This document shows positions 23,529 through 33,732 of a DNA stretch of 64,000 nucleotides, piece by piece; the stretch's first letter is position 1; each line of letters starts with the position of its first letter. The stretch is from the NCBI RefSeq assembly GCF_000429625.1, contig NZ_KE386927.1, positions 113,160 to 177,159 of the forward strand, read 5' to 3'. The position numbers and the translations under genes were made by a program. Below the pieces are notes generated by a model. The model searched no databases and was not told the DNA's origin. It saw only the letters and a list, made by a program, of their open reading frames with translations. The stretch comes from Azospirillum halopraeferens DSM 3675. Lineage in GTDB: Bacteria; Pseudomonadota; Alphaproteobacteria; Azospirillales; Azospirillaceae.

Positions 23529-24878
23529 CTACGTCAGGCCGATCGCGTCGGCCGTCCGGGCGTCGGTGAGGTCGGCCCCCTCCAGATCGGACCCGGTGAG
23601 ATCGGCGCCCGACAGGTCCGCCCCGGACAGGTTGGCGCCGCGCAGGTCGGTGCCGGTCAGGTTGGCTCCGGCCAGGTTCGCCTTGTGCAGGTCGGCGTTG
23701 CGCAGCACCGCCATGCTCATGCGGGCGCGCTGCAGGTTGGCGCGCCAGACGTGGCCGCTCATGGTCTGGATGTGGACCGGTCCCAGCCGGGCATCGGTGA
23801 GGTTGGCGTTGGACAGGGTGGCGCGTTCCAGGTTGATGCCGCGCAGGTCGGCGCCGGTGAAGTCCACCTTGCGCAGGTCCGCCAGCGACAGGTCGGCGAT
23901 GGCCAGGGTGACCCCGACCAGCGAGGCCCCGCGCAGGGTGATGCATTGCAGGATCGCCGCCGACAGGTTGATCCCGTCCAGGTTCCGCCCCGACAGGTCG
24001 AGCGCCGACAGGTCGGCCCGCTTGCCCGTCTTGCCGCCGCCGTCGATCCACGCGACGTGCGCGGCCAGGATGTCGCGCAGTTCCTTTTCCGGGTTCTCCA
24101 TGGCGCGCGCCATCACCGCGCCGACCAGGTTGGGCGAGCGGAGCTGGGCCGCGTCGAGGATGGCGCCGATCAGCACGGCGTTGGTGAAGTTGGCCCGGTT
24201 GATCGCACAGCCCGTCATCACCGCCCCCGACAGGCGCACGCCCGACAGGTTGGCCTCGGACAGGTCGGCGTCGGTGAGGTCGCAGCCCGTCATGTTGGCG
24301 TTGGTGAGGTTGGCGCGCATGAACTTGGTGCCGCGCAGCACCGCGTCGGTCAGGTCGGTCTGCATGACGAAGGCGTTGGCCAGCTTGGCCCGCGACAGGT
24401 CGGCCCCGCGCACCGTCGCCGCCGTCAGCTCCGCCGTGATGACGCCGTCGTCGAAGCTGTGCTCGCGCATCTCGCCGTTCTCGCCGTAGTGCAGCAGCGT
24501 GCCGTCGCGCAGGTCCACCTCGACCAGCGACGCCTCGCTCAGCACCGCGCCGCGCAGGCAGGCGCCGCGCAGATCGGCCCGGCGCAGATCCGCCTTCTCC
24601 AGGTTGGCCAGCCGCAGATCCGCGGCGTAGAGGTTGGCGTTCTGCAGGTTGCTGCCCATCAGACGGGCGCTGAACAGCTTCGCCCCCGACAAATCGGCGT
24701 CCGACAGGTCGATTCCCGACAGGTCCAGATGCGACAGGTCGCGCATCTTCAGATTGGCGCGCACCCCGCCCGGCTGGCTCTTGCGGAACGCCTGGTGGCG
24801 CAGCAGGACGGTGTTGAGCTGGCTCTGGGACAGCTTGGCGCGCGGCGCGTTCGACCCGAAGCCTTGCGACGTCGACAT
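23529..24878 (-). CDS. Pentapeptide-repeat protein
   Basis: This 449-aa protein is almost wholly built of A(D/N)LXX repeats, giving a right-handed quadrilateral beta-helix. Examples are DLSHLDLSGIDLSDADLSGA and LRGANLSGADLSGADLTGS. There are two repeat blocks, split near residues 255-280 by a non-repeat insert (ARAMENPEKELRDILAAHVA). Some pentapeptide proteins mimic DNA and protect gyrase, but many are of unknown role. It ends convergent with the HD-GYP gene. The start ATG at 24878 is immediately preceded by a hairpin. Confidence 0.9.
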   Translation of the reverse strand: MSTSQGFGSNAPRAKLSQSQLNTVLLRHQAFRKSQPGGVRANLKMRDLSHLDLSGIDLSDADLSGAKLFSARLMGSNLQNANLYAADLRLANLEKADLRRADLRGACLRGAVLSEASLVEVDLRDGTLLHYGENGEMREHSFDDGVITAELTAATVRGADLSRAKLANAFVMQTDLTDAVLRGTKFMRANLTNANMTGCDLTDADLSEANLSGVRLSGAVMTGCAINRANFTNAVLIGAILDAAQLRSPNLVGAVMARAMENPEKELRDILAAHVAWIDGGGKTGKRADLSALDLSGRNLDGINLSAAILQCITLRGASLVGVTLAIADLSLADLRKVDFTGADLRGINLERATLSNANLTDARLGPVHIQTMSGHVWRANLQRARMSMAVLRNADLHKANLAGANLTGTDLRGANLSGADLSGADLTGSDLEGADLTDARTADAIGLT

Positions 24879-24880
24879 CC

Positions 24881-24909
24881 CTGACCCTCGATCCTTGACG
24901 GAGGGTCAG
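24881..24909 (-). promoter_or_regulatory. 9-bp hairpin over the pentapeptide-gene ribosome site
   Basis: CTGACCCTC (24881-24889) and GAGGGTCAG (24901-24909) are perfect inverted repeats. On the minus-strand mRNA the 3' arm GAGGGTCAG ends two bases before the ATG and contains the only Shine-Dalgarno-like GAGGG, so folding would hide it. Confidence 0.55.
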
Positions 24910-25029
24910 AATGCCCGCAAGCAGCGAACAAACGGTTAACGGTTCGTAAGAACTAGCCGGCTGCTGCGGCATTTCCTTACATACGGACGCAATCCGTGAG
25001 GGTAACGTCCGGTTGCCGGTCGGATCCTG

Positions 25030-25058
25030 TTGACTCACGCCGCCGCCGCTCCTAAAGT
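25030..25058 (+). promoter_or_regulatory. Strong sigma-70 type promoter upstream of ffh
   Basis: TTGACT (25030-25035), a 17-base spacer, then TAAAGT (25053-25058): 5 of 6 and 4 of 6 matches at ideal spacing. Transcription would start near 25065, about 118 bases before the ffh ATG. Confidence 0.6.
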
Positions 25059-25104
25059 CCGCGGCTCAGTTCCTGTCGATCCGTTCGACACCGTGCCCGC
25101 CGGG

Positions 25105-25146
25105 CGCGCCGTCAGTCCGCGAGTGTCGCGCACTGGCGCGTTTTTT
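25105..25146 (+). terminator. Leader terminator or attenuator before ffh
   Basis: The outer stem CGCGCC (25105-25110)/GGCGCG (25135-25140) and inner stem CGCGA (25118-25122)/TCGCG (25126-25130) are followed by six T residues (25141-25146). A transcript from the promoter at 25030 would be about 80 nt if it stopped here. That makes it either a small RNA or an attenuated leader of ffh, which begins 37 bases later. Confidence 0.55.
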
Positions 25147-25182
25147 GTTTGGCGCGGGGGACCTGACCGATACGAGGACCGC

Positions 25183-26559
25183 ATGTTCGAGGGCCTGACC
25201 GGACGTCTGGGCGACATCTTCGACAAGCTGCGCCGCCGCGGCGCGCTGAGCGAAGAGGACGTGTCCGCCGCGCTGCGCGAGGTGCGCATCGCGCTGCTGG
25301 AGGCCGACGTCGCCCTGCCGGTGGTCAAGCAGTTCGTCGCGCGCGTGAAGGAGAACGCGGTCGGGCAGGAGGTCCTTCGCTCGGTCACGCCCGGCCAGCA
25401 GGTCATCAAGATCGTCCACGACCATCTGGTGGAGATGCTGGGCGAGGCGGAGCCGATCAACCTCAACGCCGTGCCGCCGGTGCCGGTGCTGATGGTCGGC
25501 CTGCAGGGCTCCGGCAAGACCACCACCACGGCCAAGATCGCCCTGCGCCTGAAGAGCAAGGAGCGCAAGAAGGTCCTGATGGCGTCGCTCGACGTGCGCC
25601 GTCCGGCCGCGCAGGAGCAGCTCAAGGTGCTGGGCGAGCAGACGGGGGTGGCCACCCTGCCCATCGTCCCCGGCCAGGACCCGGTGGCCATCGCCCGGCG
25701 CGCGCTGGAGACGGCGCGCAAGGAGGGCTATGACGTCGTCATGCTCGACACCGCCGGCCGCCTCGCCATCGACGAGGAGCTGATGGCCGAGGTGGCGGCC
25801 GTGCGCGACGCCGCAAAGCCGGTGGAGACGCTGCTGGTCGCCGACGCCATGACCGGCCAGGACGCGGTGGCGGTCGCCACCGGCTTCAACGACCGGGTCG
25901 GCATCACCGGCATCGTGCTGACCCGCGTCGACGGCGACGCCCGCGGCGGTGCGGCCCTGTCCATGCGCCAGGTGACGGGCAAGCCCATCAAGCTGCTGGG
26001 CATGGGCGAGAAGCTCGACGCCCTGGAGGGCTTCCACCCCGACCGAGTCGCCGGCCGCATCCTGGGCATGGGCGACGTGGTCAGCCTGGTGGAGAAGGCC
26101 GCGGAGTCCATCGACCAGGAGGAGGCCGAGAAGCTTGCCCGCAAGATGGAGCAGGGCAAGGGCTTCGACCTGGACGACATGGCCGCCCAGCTCCGCCAGA
26201 TCCGCAAGATGGGCGGCATGAGCGGCCTGCTGGGCCTGCTGCCCGGCGTCGGCAAGATCAAGGACCAGCTCAAGGACAAGAAGATCGACGACAAGGCGCT
26301 GAAGCGTCAGGAGGCGATCATCTCGTCCATGACGAAGAAGGAGCGCAAGACGCCGGAGATCATCAAGGCATCGCGGCGCAAGCGCATCGCCGCCGGCTCC
26401 GGCACCACGGTGCAGGAGGTCAACCGGCTGCTGAAGCAGTTCGACGACATGCGGTCCATGATGAAGCAGGTGCAGAAGCTGGGCAAGAAGGGCATCGCCC
26501 GCCACGGCCTGGGCGGCCTGCTGCCGCGCAACCTGCGGGGCGGGGGCGGCTTCCCGTGA
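25183..26559 (+). CDS. ffh: Signal recognition particle protein Ffh
   Basis: This 458-aa SRP54 GTPase delivers nascent membrane proteins to FtsY. The N domain covers residues 1-95. The G domain has GLQGSGKTTTTAKIALRL (P-loop), DVRRPAAQEQL, DTAGRLAIDEELM and TRVDGDARGGAAL. The C-terminal Met-rich M domain (about 300-458, with MGGMSGLLGLLPG and MKQVQKLGKKG) binds 4.5S RNA and signal peptides. The ATG at 25183 is standard (MFEGLTGRLGDIFDKLRRRG). Its TGA overlaps the start of the VOC gene by 4 bases. Confidence 0.97.
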   Translation: MFEGLTGRLGDIFDKLRRRGALSEEDVSAALREVRIALLEADVALPVVKQFVARVKENAVGQEVLRSVTPGQQVIKIVHDHLVEMLGEAEPINLNAVPPVPVLMVGLQGSGKTTTTAKIALRLKSKERKKVLMASLDVRRPAAQEQLKVLGEQTGVATLPIVPGQDPVAIARRALETARKEGYDVVMLDTAGRLAIDEELMAEVAAVRDAAKPVETLLVADAMTGQDAVAVATGFNDRVGITGIVLTRVDGDARGGAALSMRQVTGKPIKLLGMGEKLDALEGFHPDRVAGRILGMGDVVSLVEKAAESIDQEEAEKLARKMEQGKGFDLDDMAAQLRQIRKMGGMSGLLGLLPGVGKIKDQLKDKKIDDKALKRQEAIISSMTKKERKTPEIIKASRRKRIAAGSGTTVQEVNRLLKQFDDMRSMMKQVQKLGKKGIARHGLGGLLPRNLRGGGGFP

Positions 26560-26930
26560 TCGACCACATCTCCCTGCCCGTCTCCGACATCACCCGCGCC
26601 AGGGCGTTCTACGACGCCGTGCTGGCGGCCGTGGGCTACCGCCGCATGATGGATTTCGGGCAGTCCGCCGGTTACGGCGACGCCCACCCGCACCTGTGGA
26701 TCGCCGTGCCCGAGCAGCCCCCGGCGGGGCCGGCCGCCGGCGTCCACATCGCCTTCCGGGCCGCCAGCCGCGACGCCGTCGACGCGTTCCACGCGGCGGC
26801 GCTGGCCCACGGCGGCACCGACAACGGGGCGCCGGGCCTGCGGCCCGTATACCACCCCGACTATTACGCCGGGTTCGTCATCGACCCCGACGGCAACCGA
26901 CTGGAAGCCGTGTGCCACACGGCGTCCTGA
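26556..26930 (+). CDS. VOC/glyoxalase-family protein
   Basis: This 124-aa single VOC domain starts IDHISLPVSDITRARAFYDA, with a metal-type His near the N-terminus, and ends YYAGFVIDPDGNRLEAVCH with the typical terminal Glu. The GTG start overlaps the ffh stop (GTGA). It is a common glyoxalase-like fold with an unknown substrate. It lies between ffh and rpsP, which are more often adjacent, so it appears to be inserted into the translation operon and is likely co-transcribed. Confidence 0.85.
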   Translation: MIDHISLPVSDITRARAFYDAVLAAVGYRRMMDFGQSAGYGDAHPHLWIAVPEQPPAGPAAGVHIAFRAASRDAVDAFHAAALAHGGTDNGAPGLRPVYHPDYYAGFVIDPDGNRLEAVCHTAS

Positions 26931-26971
26931 ACCCATCACGTTCACGACCAAGCAGGAAAGCAGTTCCACCC

Positions 26972-27313
26972 ATGGCTCTGAAGATTCGTCTCGCCCGCGG
27001 CGGCGCCAAGAAGCGCCCGTTCTACTCGATCGTCATCGCCGACGCCCGCAGCCCGCGCGACGGCCGTTTCATCGAGAAGATCGGCACCTACAACCCCATG
27101 CTGGAGCGCGACAATCCGCAGCGCGTGGTGCTGAACGCGGAGCGCGCCAAGCATTGGCTGACCATGGGCGCCCAGGCGACCGACCGCGTCGTGCTGTTCC
27201 TCGCCAACGCCGGCCTGGTCGAGAAGCCGGCCATCCGCGAGACCCCGAAGAAGTCGGCGCCCAAGGCCAAGGCGCAGGAGCGCGCGAAGGCCGCCGCTGC
27301 CGCCGAGGGCTGA
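26972..27313 (+). CDS. rpsP: 30S ribosomal protein bS16
   Basis: This 113-aa protein starts ALKIRLARGGAKKRPFYSIV and has SPRDGRFIEKIGTYNPML, standard for bS16. A Lys/Ala-rich tail (KSAPKAKAQERAKAAAA) extends beyond the E. coli length, as in many alphaproteobacteria. The ATG follows AGGAAAGC. It is the first gene of rpsP-rimM-trmD-rplS. Confidence 0.96.
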   Translation: MALKIRLARGGAKKRPFYSIVIADARSPRDGRFIEKIGTYNPMLERDNPQRVVLNAERAKHWLTMGAQATDRVVLFLANAGLVEKPAIRETPKKSAPKAKAQERAKAAAAAEG

Positions 27314-27347
27314 GCCGGATTCCCGCAGTCCGCGGCAGGGTTCGTCC

Positions 27348-27905
27348 ATGTCCAACCGCATCTGCGTCGGCCGGTTCGTCGGGGCGCACGGCGTGCGGGG
27401 TCTGGTGAAGCTGAAGAGCTTCACCGCCGACCCGGGCGCCGTCGCCGCCTATGGCCCGCTGTCGGACGCGACGGGGGCGCGGCGCTTCGCCGTGTCCCTC
27501 GCCGGGTCCAACAAGGGGCTGTGGCTGGCCCGCGTGGGCGGCATCGACAGCCGCGAGCAGGCGGAGTCCCTGGCCGGCGTGGACGTCTACGTCGACCGGG
27601 CCGCCCTGCCCGAGCCGGCGGATGAGGACGAGTTCTACCACGCCGACCTCATCGGCCTGGCCGCGGTGCTGGCCGACGGCACACCCTTCGGCACGGTGAA
27701 GGCGCTGTACGACCACGGCGCCGGCGACGTGCTGGAGGTCCGCACGCCGGGCGGCGGGACGGAGTTGCTGCCGTTCACCAGGGCCTGCGTGCCGGTGGTG
27801 GACGTGCGCGGCGGCCGTCTTGTCGTCGATCCGCCGGTCGTGGTCGAAGTGCGGCCGGAGGGAGATGCGGGCGATGGCGGGGGCGAAGAGGAGCCGGAGC
27901 GGTGA
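27348..27905 (+). CDS. rimM: Ribosome maturation factor RimM
   Basis: This 185-aa protein has an N-terminal RimM domain (CVGRFVGAHGVRGLVKLKSF) and a PRC-barrel (EFYHADLIGLAAVLADGTPF, then LLPFTRACVPVVDVRGGRLV). It binds bS19/uS19-region 30S intermediates in the maturation of the small subunit head. The terminal 20 residues are acidic and low complexity. It overlaps trmD by 4 bases (GTGA). Confidence 0.93.
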   Translation: MSNRICVGRFVGAHGVRGLVKLKSFTADPGAVAAYGPLSDATGARRFAVSLAGSNKGLWLARVGGIDSREQAESLAGVDVYVDRAALPEPADEDEFYHADLIGLAAVLADGTPFGTVKALYDHGAGDVLEVRTPGGGTELLPFTRACVPVVDVRGGRLVVDPPVVVEVRPEGDAGDGGGEEEPER

Positions 27906-28705
27906 ACCACGGGGCGGCCGGACCCCTGGCCTGGACGGTGCGGGTGCTGACCCTGTTCCCGGAGATGTTTCCGGGCACGCTGGGTCACAGCCTGGCCGGC
28001 AAGGCCCTGGAAAATGGAGTCTGGGCACTCGAAACGGTGGACATTCGGGCGTTTGCGCGCGATAAACACCGCTCCGTCGACGACACCCCCTTCGGCGGGG
28101 GCGCCGGCATGGTGATGCGGCCCGACGTCCTGGACGCGGCGCTCACCGCGGCCTGCGGCCCGCCGGGACGCGAGGGGCGCGGACGGGTCATCTACCTGTC
28201 GCCGCGCGGCCGGGTTCTCGACCAGGAACTGGTCCGGGAACTGGCGGCGACCCCGGTTGTGACGCTGCTGTGCGGCCGTTACGAAGGGGTGGACGAACGG
28301 GTGCTGGAGGCGCACGCGGTCGAGGAGGTCAGCCTCGGCGACTTCGTGCTGTCCGGCGGCGAGCCGGCCGCCCTCTGCCTCATGGACGCGGTGGTGCGTT
28401 TGCTGCCGGGTGTCATGGGGAACGTGGAGACGGCGGGCGAGGAGAGTTTCGAGCGGGGATTGCTGGAGTATCCCCACTACACCCGGCCGGCGGTGTGGAC
28501 CGACGGGCAGGGTGTGGAGCGACGGGTGCCGGACGTTCTTCTGTCCGGTCACCACGGGAAGGTACACGCCTGGCGGCTCGCCGAGGCGGAGCGGATCACC
28601 GCGGGCCGCCGGCCCGACCTGTGGTCCCGCTACGCCGAGCGGCGCCGGGCCGAGGACGAAGCAACCGGCCGCGCGCGCCGCGGCCGCCGGAAACCGATGG
28701 AGTGA
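27902..28705 (+). CDS. trmD: tRNA (guanine-N1)-methyltransferase TrmD
   Basis: This 267-aa SPOUT enzyme makes m1G37 in tRNAs. Motifs are WTVRVLTLFPEMFPGTLGHS, DDTPFGGGAGMVMRPDVL, LLCGRYEGVDERVLE and the knot EEVSLGDFVLSGGEPAALCL. The C-terminal Arg-rich RYAERRRAEDEATGRARRGR fits tRNA contact. It starts with GTG, overlapping rimM. An unusually long N-terminal segment (about 12 residues) precedes the TrmD core. Confidence 0.95.
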   Translation: MNHGAAGPLAWTVRVLTLFPEMFPGTLGHSLAGKALENGVWALETVDIRAFARDKHRSVDDTPFGGGAGMVMRPDVLDAALTAACGPPGREGRGRVIYLSPRGRVLDQELVRELAATPVVTLLCGRYEGVDERVLEAHAVEEVSLGDFVLSGGEPAALCLMDAVVRLLPGVMGNVETAGEESFERGLLEYPHYTRPAVWTDGQGVERRVPDVLLSGHHGKVHAWRLAEAERITAGRRPDLWSRYAERRRAEDEATGRARRGRRKPME

Positions 28706-28746
28706 CGGTCCGCCGCGAGGCGCGCCGGTTGAAAAGGGGTAGTGCC

Positions 28747-29142
28747 ATGAACCTGTTGCAGCAGCTCGAGCAGGAGCAGATCCAGAAGGTCCTGGGCGAC
28801 AAGACCATTCCGGAGTTCTCGCCGGGCGACACGCTCCGCGTGAACGTGAAGGTGGTCGAAGGCACGCGCGAGCGCGTGCAGGCCTATGAGGGCGTCTGCA
28901 TCGCCCGCAAGAACGCCGGCGTGAACTCCTCGTTCACGGTCCGCAAGATCAGCTACGGCGAGGGCGTGGAGCGTGTGTTCCCGCTGTACAGCCCGCGCAT
29001 CGACTCCATCGAGCTGGTCCGCAAGGGCGACGTCCGCCGCGCCAAGCTCTACTACCTGCGCGACCGCCGCGGCAAGTCGGCCCGCATCGCCGAGCGCACC
29101 ACCGGCCGCGGCATGGGCAAGCCGGCCGCCGCCGCCGAGTAA
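28747..29142 (+). CDS. rplS: 50S ribosomal protein bL19
   Basis: This 131-aa protein has PEFSPGDTLRVNVKVVEGTR, QAYEGVCIARKNAGVNSSFT and the end RRAKLYYLRDRRGKSARIAE. bL19 sits at the 30S/50S interface. The ATG at 28747 follows a GGGGTAGTGCC leader. It is the last gene of the operon, with a strong terminator 32 bases downstream. The Ala-rich tail PAAAAE is mild and common. Confidence 0.96.
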   Translation: MNLLQQLEQEQIQKVLGDKTIPEFSPGDTLRVNVKVVEGTRERVQAYEGVCIARKNAGVNSSFTVRKISYGEGVERVFPLYSPRIDSIELVRKGDVRRAKLYYLRDRRGKSARIAERTTGRGMGKPAAAAE

Positions 29143-29173
29143 CATCGGGCGCACCTGCTGCAGCGACTGCCAC

Positions 29174-29206
29174 ACGCCCGCCGGGGTCTCCTCCGGCGGG
29201 CGTTCG
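29174..29206 (+). terminator. Intrinsic terminator after rplS
   Basis: ACGCCCGCCGG (29174-29184) pairs with CCGGCGGGCGT (29193-29203) around an 8-base loop. The tail has few T residues (TTCGGC). Confidence 0.7.
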
Positions 29207-29255
29207 GCGTTGGTGGCGGGGCGGACTGTGCCGTTCAGAAGGGCCGGGGAGCGCC

Positions 29256-31475
29256 CTACACCGCCCGGATCGACGCCGCGAACCCCTGCATCTCCTCGTC
29301 CAGGCGGCGGGACCAGGCGGAGAGGGACTCGGCGGCGGTGAGCACGTCGCCGGTGGCGGCCCGGCCCGCGGCGACGCCGGCGGCGACGGTGGTAAGGGCT
29401 TCGGACAACTCCCCGTTCTCCCGCGCCACGTCGCGGACGCCGGCGCCGATGGCGCGGGTGGCCGCCGCCTGGTCGCGCATGCCGTCGGCCACCGTGCCGG
29501 ACAGGGCGCCGAGAGACCGGATCGTTTCGGTGATGGCGCCGATGGCGCTCACCGCCTCTCCGGTCGCGGTCTGCATGGCGGCGATCTGGCCGGCGATGCG
29601 GCCGGTGGCGGCCGCCGTTTGGTTGGCCAGCGTCTTGACCTCGTTGGCCACCACCGTGAAGCCGCGACCGGCCTCGCCGGCGCGCGCCGCCTCGATGGTG
29701 GCGTTGAGCGCCAGCAGGTTGGTTTGCGCGGCGATGCGGCCGATCATCTCCACCACGCCGCCGATGCTGGCGGCGGCTCCGGCCAGATCGTGGATGATGG
29801 CGTCGGTGCGTTCGGCGTCGCGCACCGCCCGCTCGGCCGTGTCGGAGGACAGCGCCACCTGCCGCTCCACCGCGGCGATGGAGGCGGTCAGCGCCTCGGC
29901 CGCGGTGCCGGCGGATCGCACACAGTCCAGGGTGCGGGCCGCCGCCGCGGCGGCGCTGCCGGTGCACCGGCCGGCCGCGTCCGCCTGCGTGACCATCGCC
30001 TGCGCCGTGCCGTGCAGGCCGCCCGCCGCCTGCGCCACCGCCCCGGCGACCGAGCGGACCGACGCCTCGAACCGGTCGGCCAGGGCCCGGAGCGTGCGCG
30101 CCTTCTCGTCCGCCGCCCGCCGCCGCTCCTCCTCCACCCGCTCGTTGGCCCGCGCCGCGGCGGCGGCGGCGTCGCGCAGCACCAGCAGCGCCTCGGCCAT
30201 GGACGCCACCTCGTCGCGGCCGCCGGTCGGCACCGGCACCGCATGGTTGCCGTCGGCCACCGCCCGCATGGCGCGGGCCAGCGCCAGCAGGCGCGCGGCG
30301 ATGCCCCGCCCGACGTAGAGCCAGGCGATCAGCACCGCGCCGACGATGCTGAGCCCCGCCACGGCGGCCAGCCACAGCCGGCCGGACGCGGTGGCCGCCC
30401 GCGCCGCCGCCGCGGCGTCGCGCGACGCCGCCAGCGTGACGGCGACGAATCCCTCCACGGCGGCGTCGAGGGCCGCCGCTCCGGCCCGGCTCTGCGCCAG
30501 CAGGACGGCACCGGCGCCCATGGCCTCCAGCTCCGCCGCGCGCACCGCGAACAGGCCATCGGCGCCGCGGCCGATGTTCAGAAGGGTGGCGACCGGCGCC
30601 TCCACCCGCGCCGCCTCGCGGGCCGGCAGGTCGGCCACCAGGGCCGCAATCGCCCCGGCCGCCCGGTCGAAGCGGGCGTGCAGATCCGGCAGGCGGTCCG
30701 CCTCCGTCCCGTTGGCTGCTTCGTTGAGCAGGCCGGCGGCCAGGTTGGTGAGGGCGCTCAATTCCAGGAAGGTGCTGAAGCGCACCAACGCGTCGGTGGT
30801 CAGGTCGCTGACCGCGAAGGCAGTGTTGCGGTGCAGCGCGTCGGCCGCCCGCCGCATCGCCTCCGCCGTCGCCGCGCCGCGGCCCTGCGTGTGGGCCTCC
30901 ACCAGGGCACGGGCCGCCGCTGCGGTGTCGTCGGTCAGCGCCTCGGCCGCGGCGATCACGTCGCCCCTGGCACCGGCCGCCAGCGGCTCGATGGCGGTAA
31001 GAAGAGTCTGGTGGGTGGCGTTCAGCGTCTCCACCAGGGCCAGCCGGCGCAGCCGCCGGGCGATGCGGTCGTCGGCCGCCGTCGCCTGACGCTCCAGCGT
31101 GGCGAGCAGGCCGTGCGCCGCGCCGCCGAGGTCCGCCACCTGCCCCGCCGGCAGATCCAACCCGTCCAGGTCGGCCAGCCGGTCGGCCAGGGCCGCCGCC
31201 CGCCCGGCGATGCGGGCCGCCGCCGCGTCGCGGTCGGCCGGGGTGGCCGCCGCCTCCAGGTCGGGGGCGGCGGCGGCCAGGGCGGCGCTGGCCTTGCTCA
31301 GGCGGCTCACCGCCGCCACCTCCGGCAGGGTGTGGTCGGCGATGGCGTCGATGCGCCGCTCCACCGCCGCGTAGGACCACCACCCCACCCCGCTGCCCGC
31401 CACCGTCAGCGCCGCCACCGCCGCGAAGGCGGCGAACAGCCGGGCGGCCAGTCCCATCCGGAACGCCGTACGCAT
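29256..31475 (-). CDS. Methyl-accepting chemotaxis protein
   Basis: This 739-aa inner-membrane chemoreceptor has TM1 at about residues 10-34 (LAARLFAAFAAVAALTVAG), a long helical, Ala-rich periplasmic domain to about residue 355, TM2 at about 365-385, and a HAMP region. The signalling domain has the tip motif TNLLALNATIEAARAGEAGR followed by GFTVVANEVKTLANQT. Periplasmic four-helix-type domains bind small ligands, here unknown. No methylation-box proof was attempted. It stands alone, convergent with rplS, and 80 bases downstream of the TRAP permease end on the same strand. Confidence 0.92.
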   Translation of the reverse strand: MRTAFRMGLAARLFAAFAAVAALTVAGSGVGWWSYAAVERRIDAIADHTLPEVAAVSRLSKASAALAAAAPDLEAAATPADRDAAAARIAGRAAALADRLADLDGLDLPAGQVADLGGAAHGLLATLERQATAADDRIARRLRRLALVETLNATHQTLLTAIEPLAAGARGDVIAAAEALTDDTAAAARALVEAHTQGRGAATAEAMRRAADALHRNTAFAVSDLTTDALVRFSTFLELSALTNLAAGLLNEAANGTEADRLPDLHARFDRAAGAIAALVADLPAREAARVEAPVATLLNIGRGADGLFAVRAAELEAMGAGAVLLAQSRAGAAALDAAVEGFVAVTLAASRDAAAAARAATASGRLWLAAVAGLSIVGAVLIAWLYVGRGIAARLLALARAMRAVADGNHAVPVPTGGRDEVASMAEALLVLRDAAAAAARANERVEEERRRAADEKARTLRALADRFEASVRSVAGAVAQAAGGLHGTAQAMVTQADAAGRCTGSAAAAAARTLDCVRSAGTAAEALTASIAAVERQVALSSDTAERAVRDAERTDAIIHDLAGAAASIGGVVEMIGRIAAQTNLLALNATIEAARAGEAGRGFTVVANEVKTLANQTAAATGRIAGQIAAMQTATGEAVSAIGAITETIRSLGALSGTVADGMRDQAAATRAIGAGVRDVARENGELSEALTTVAAGVAAGRAATGDVLTAAESLSAWSRRLDEEMQGFAASIRAV

Positions 31476-31555
31476 GGTTTTCCTCCCCCTGTGTCCGCGC
31501 CGCCGCCCGCCGGATCGCGGGTCTTTTCGGCGCCCTTCACGTCACGCTGAAACGG

Positions 31556-33664
<2,109 letters not shown>

Positions 33665-33732
33665 GGCAGGGTCTCCGGGGCTGGGTGCGGGCGGCGGTGC
33701 GGCCGGGGGACCGGAGCCCCCCGGTGCCCGTA

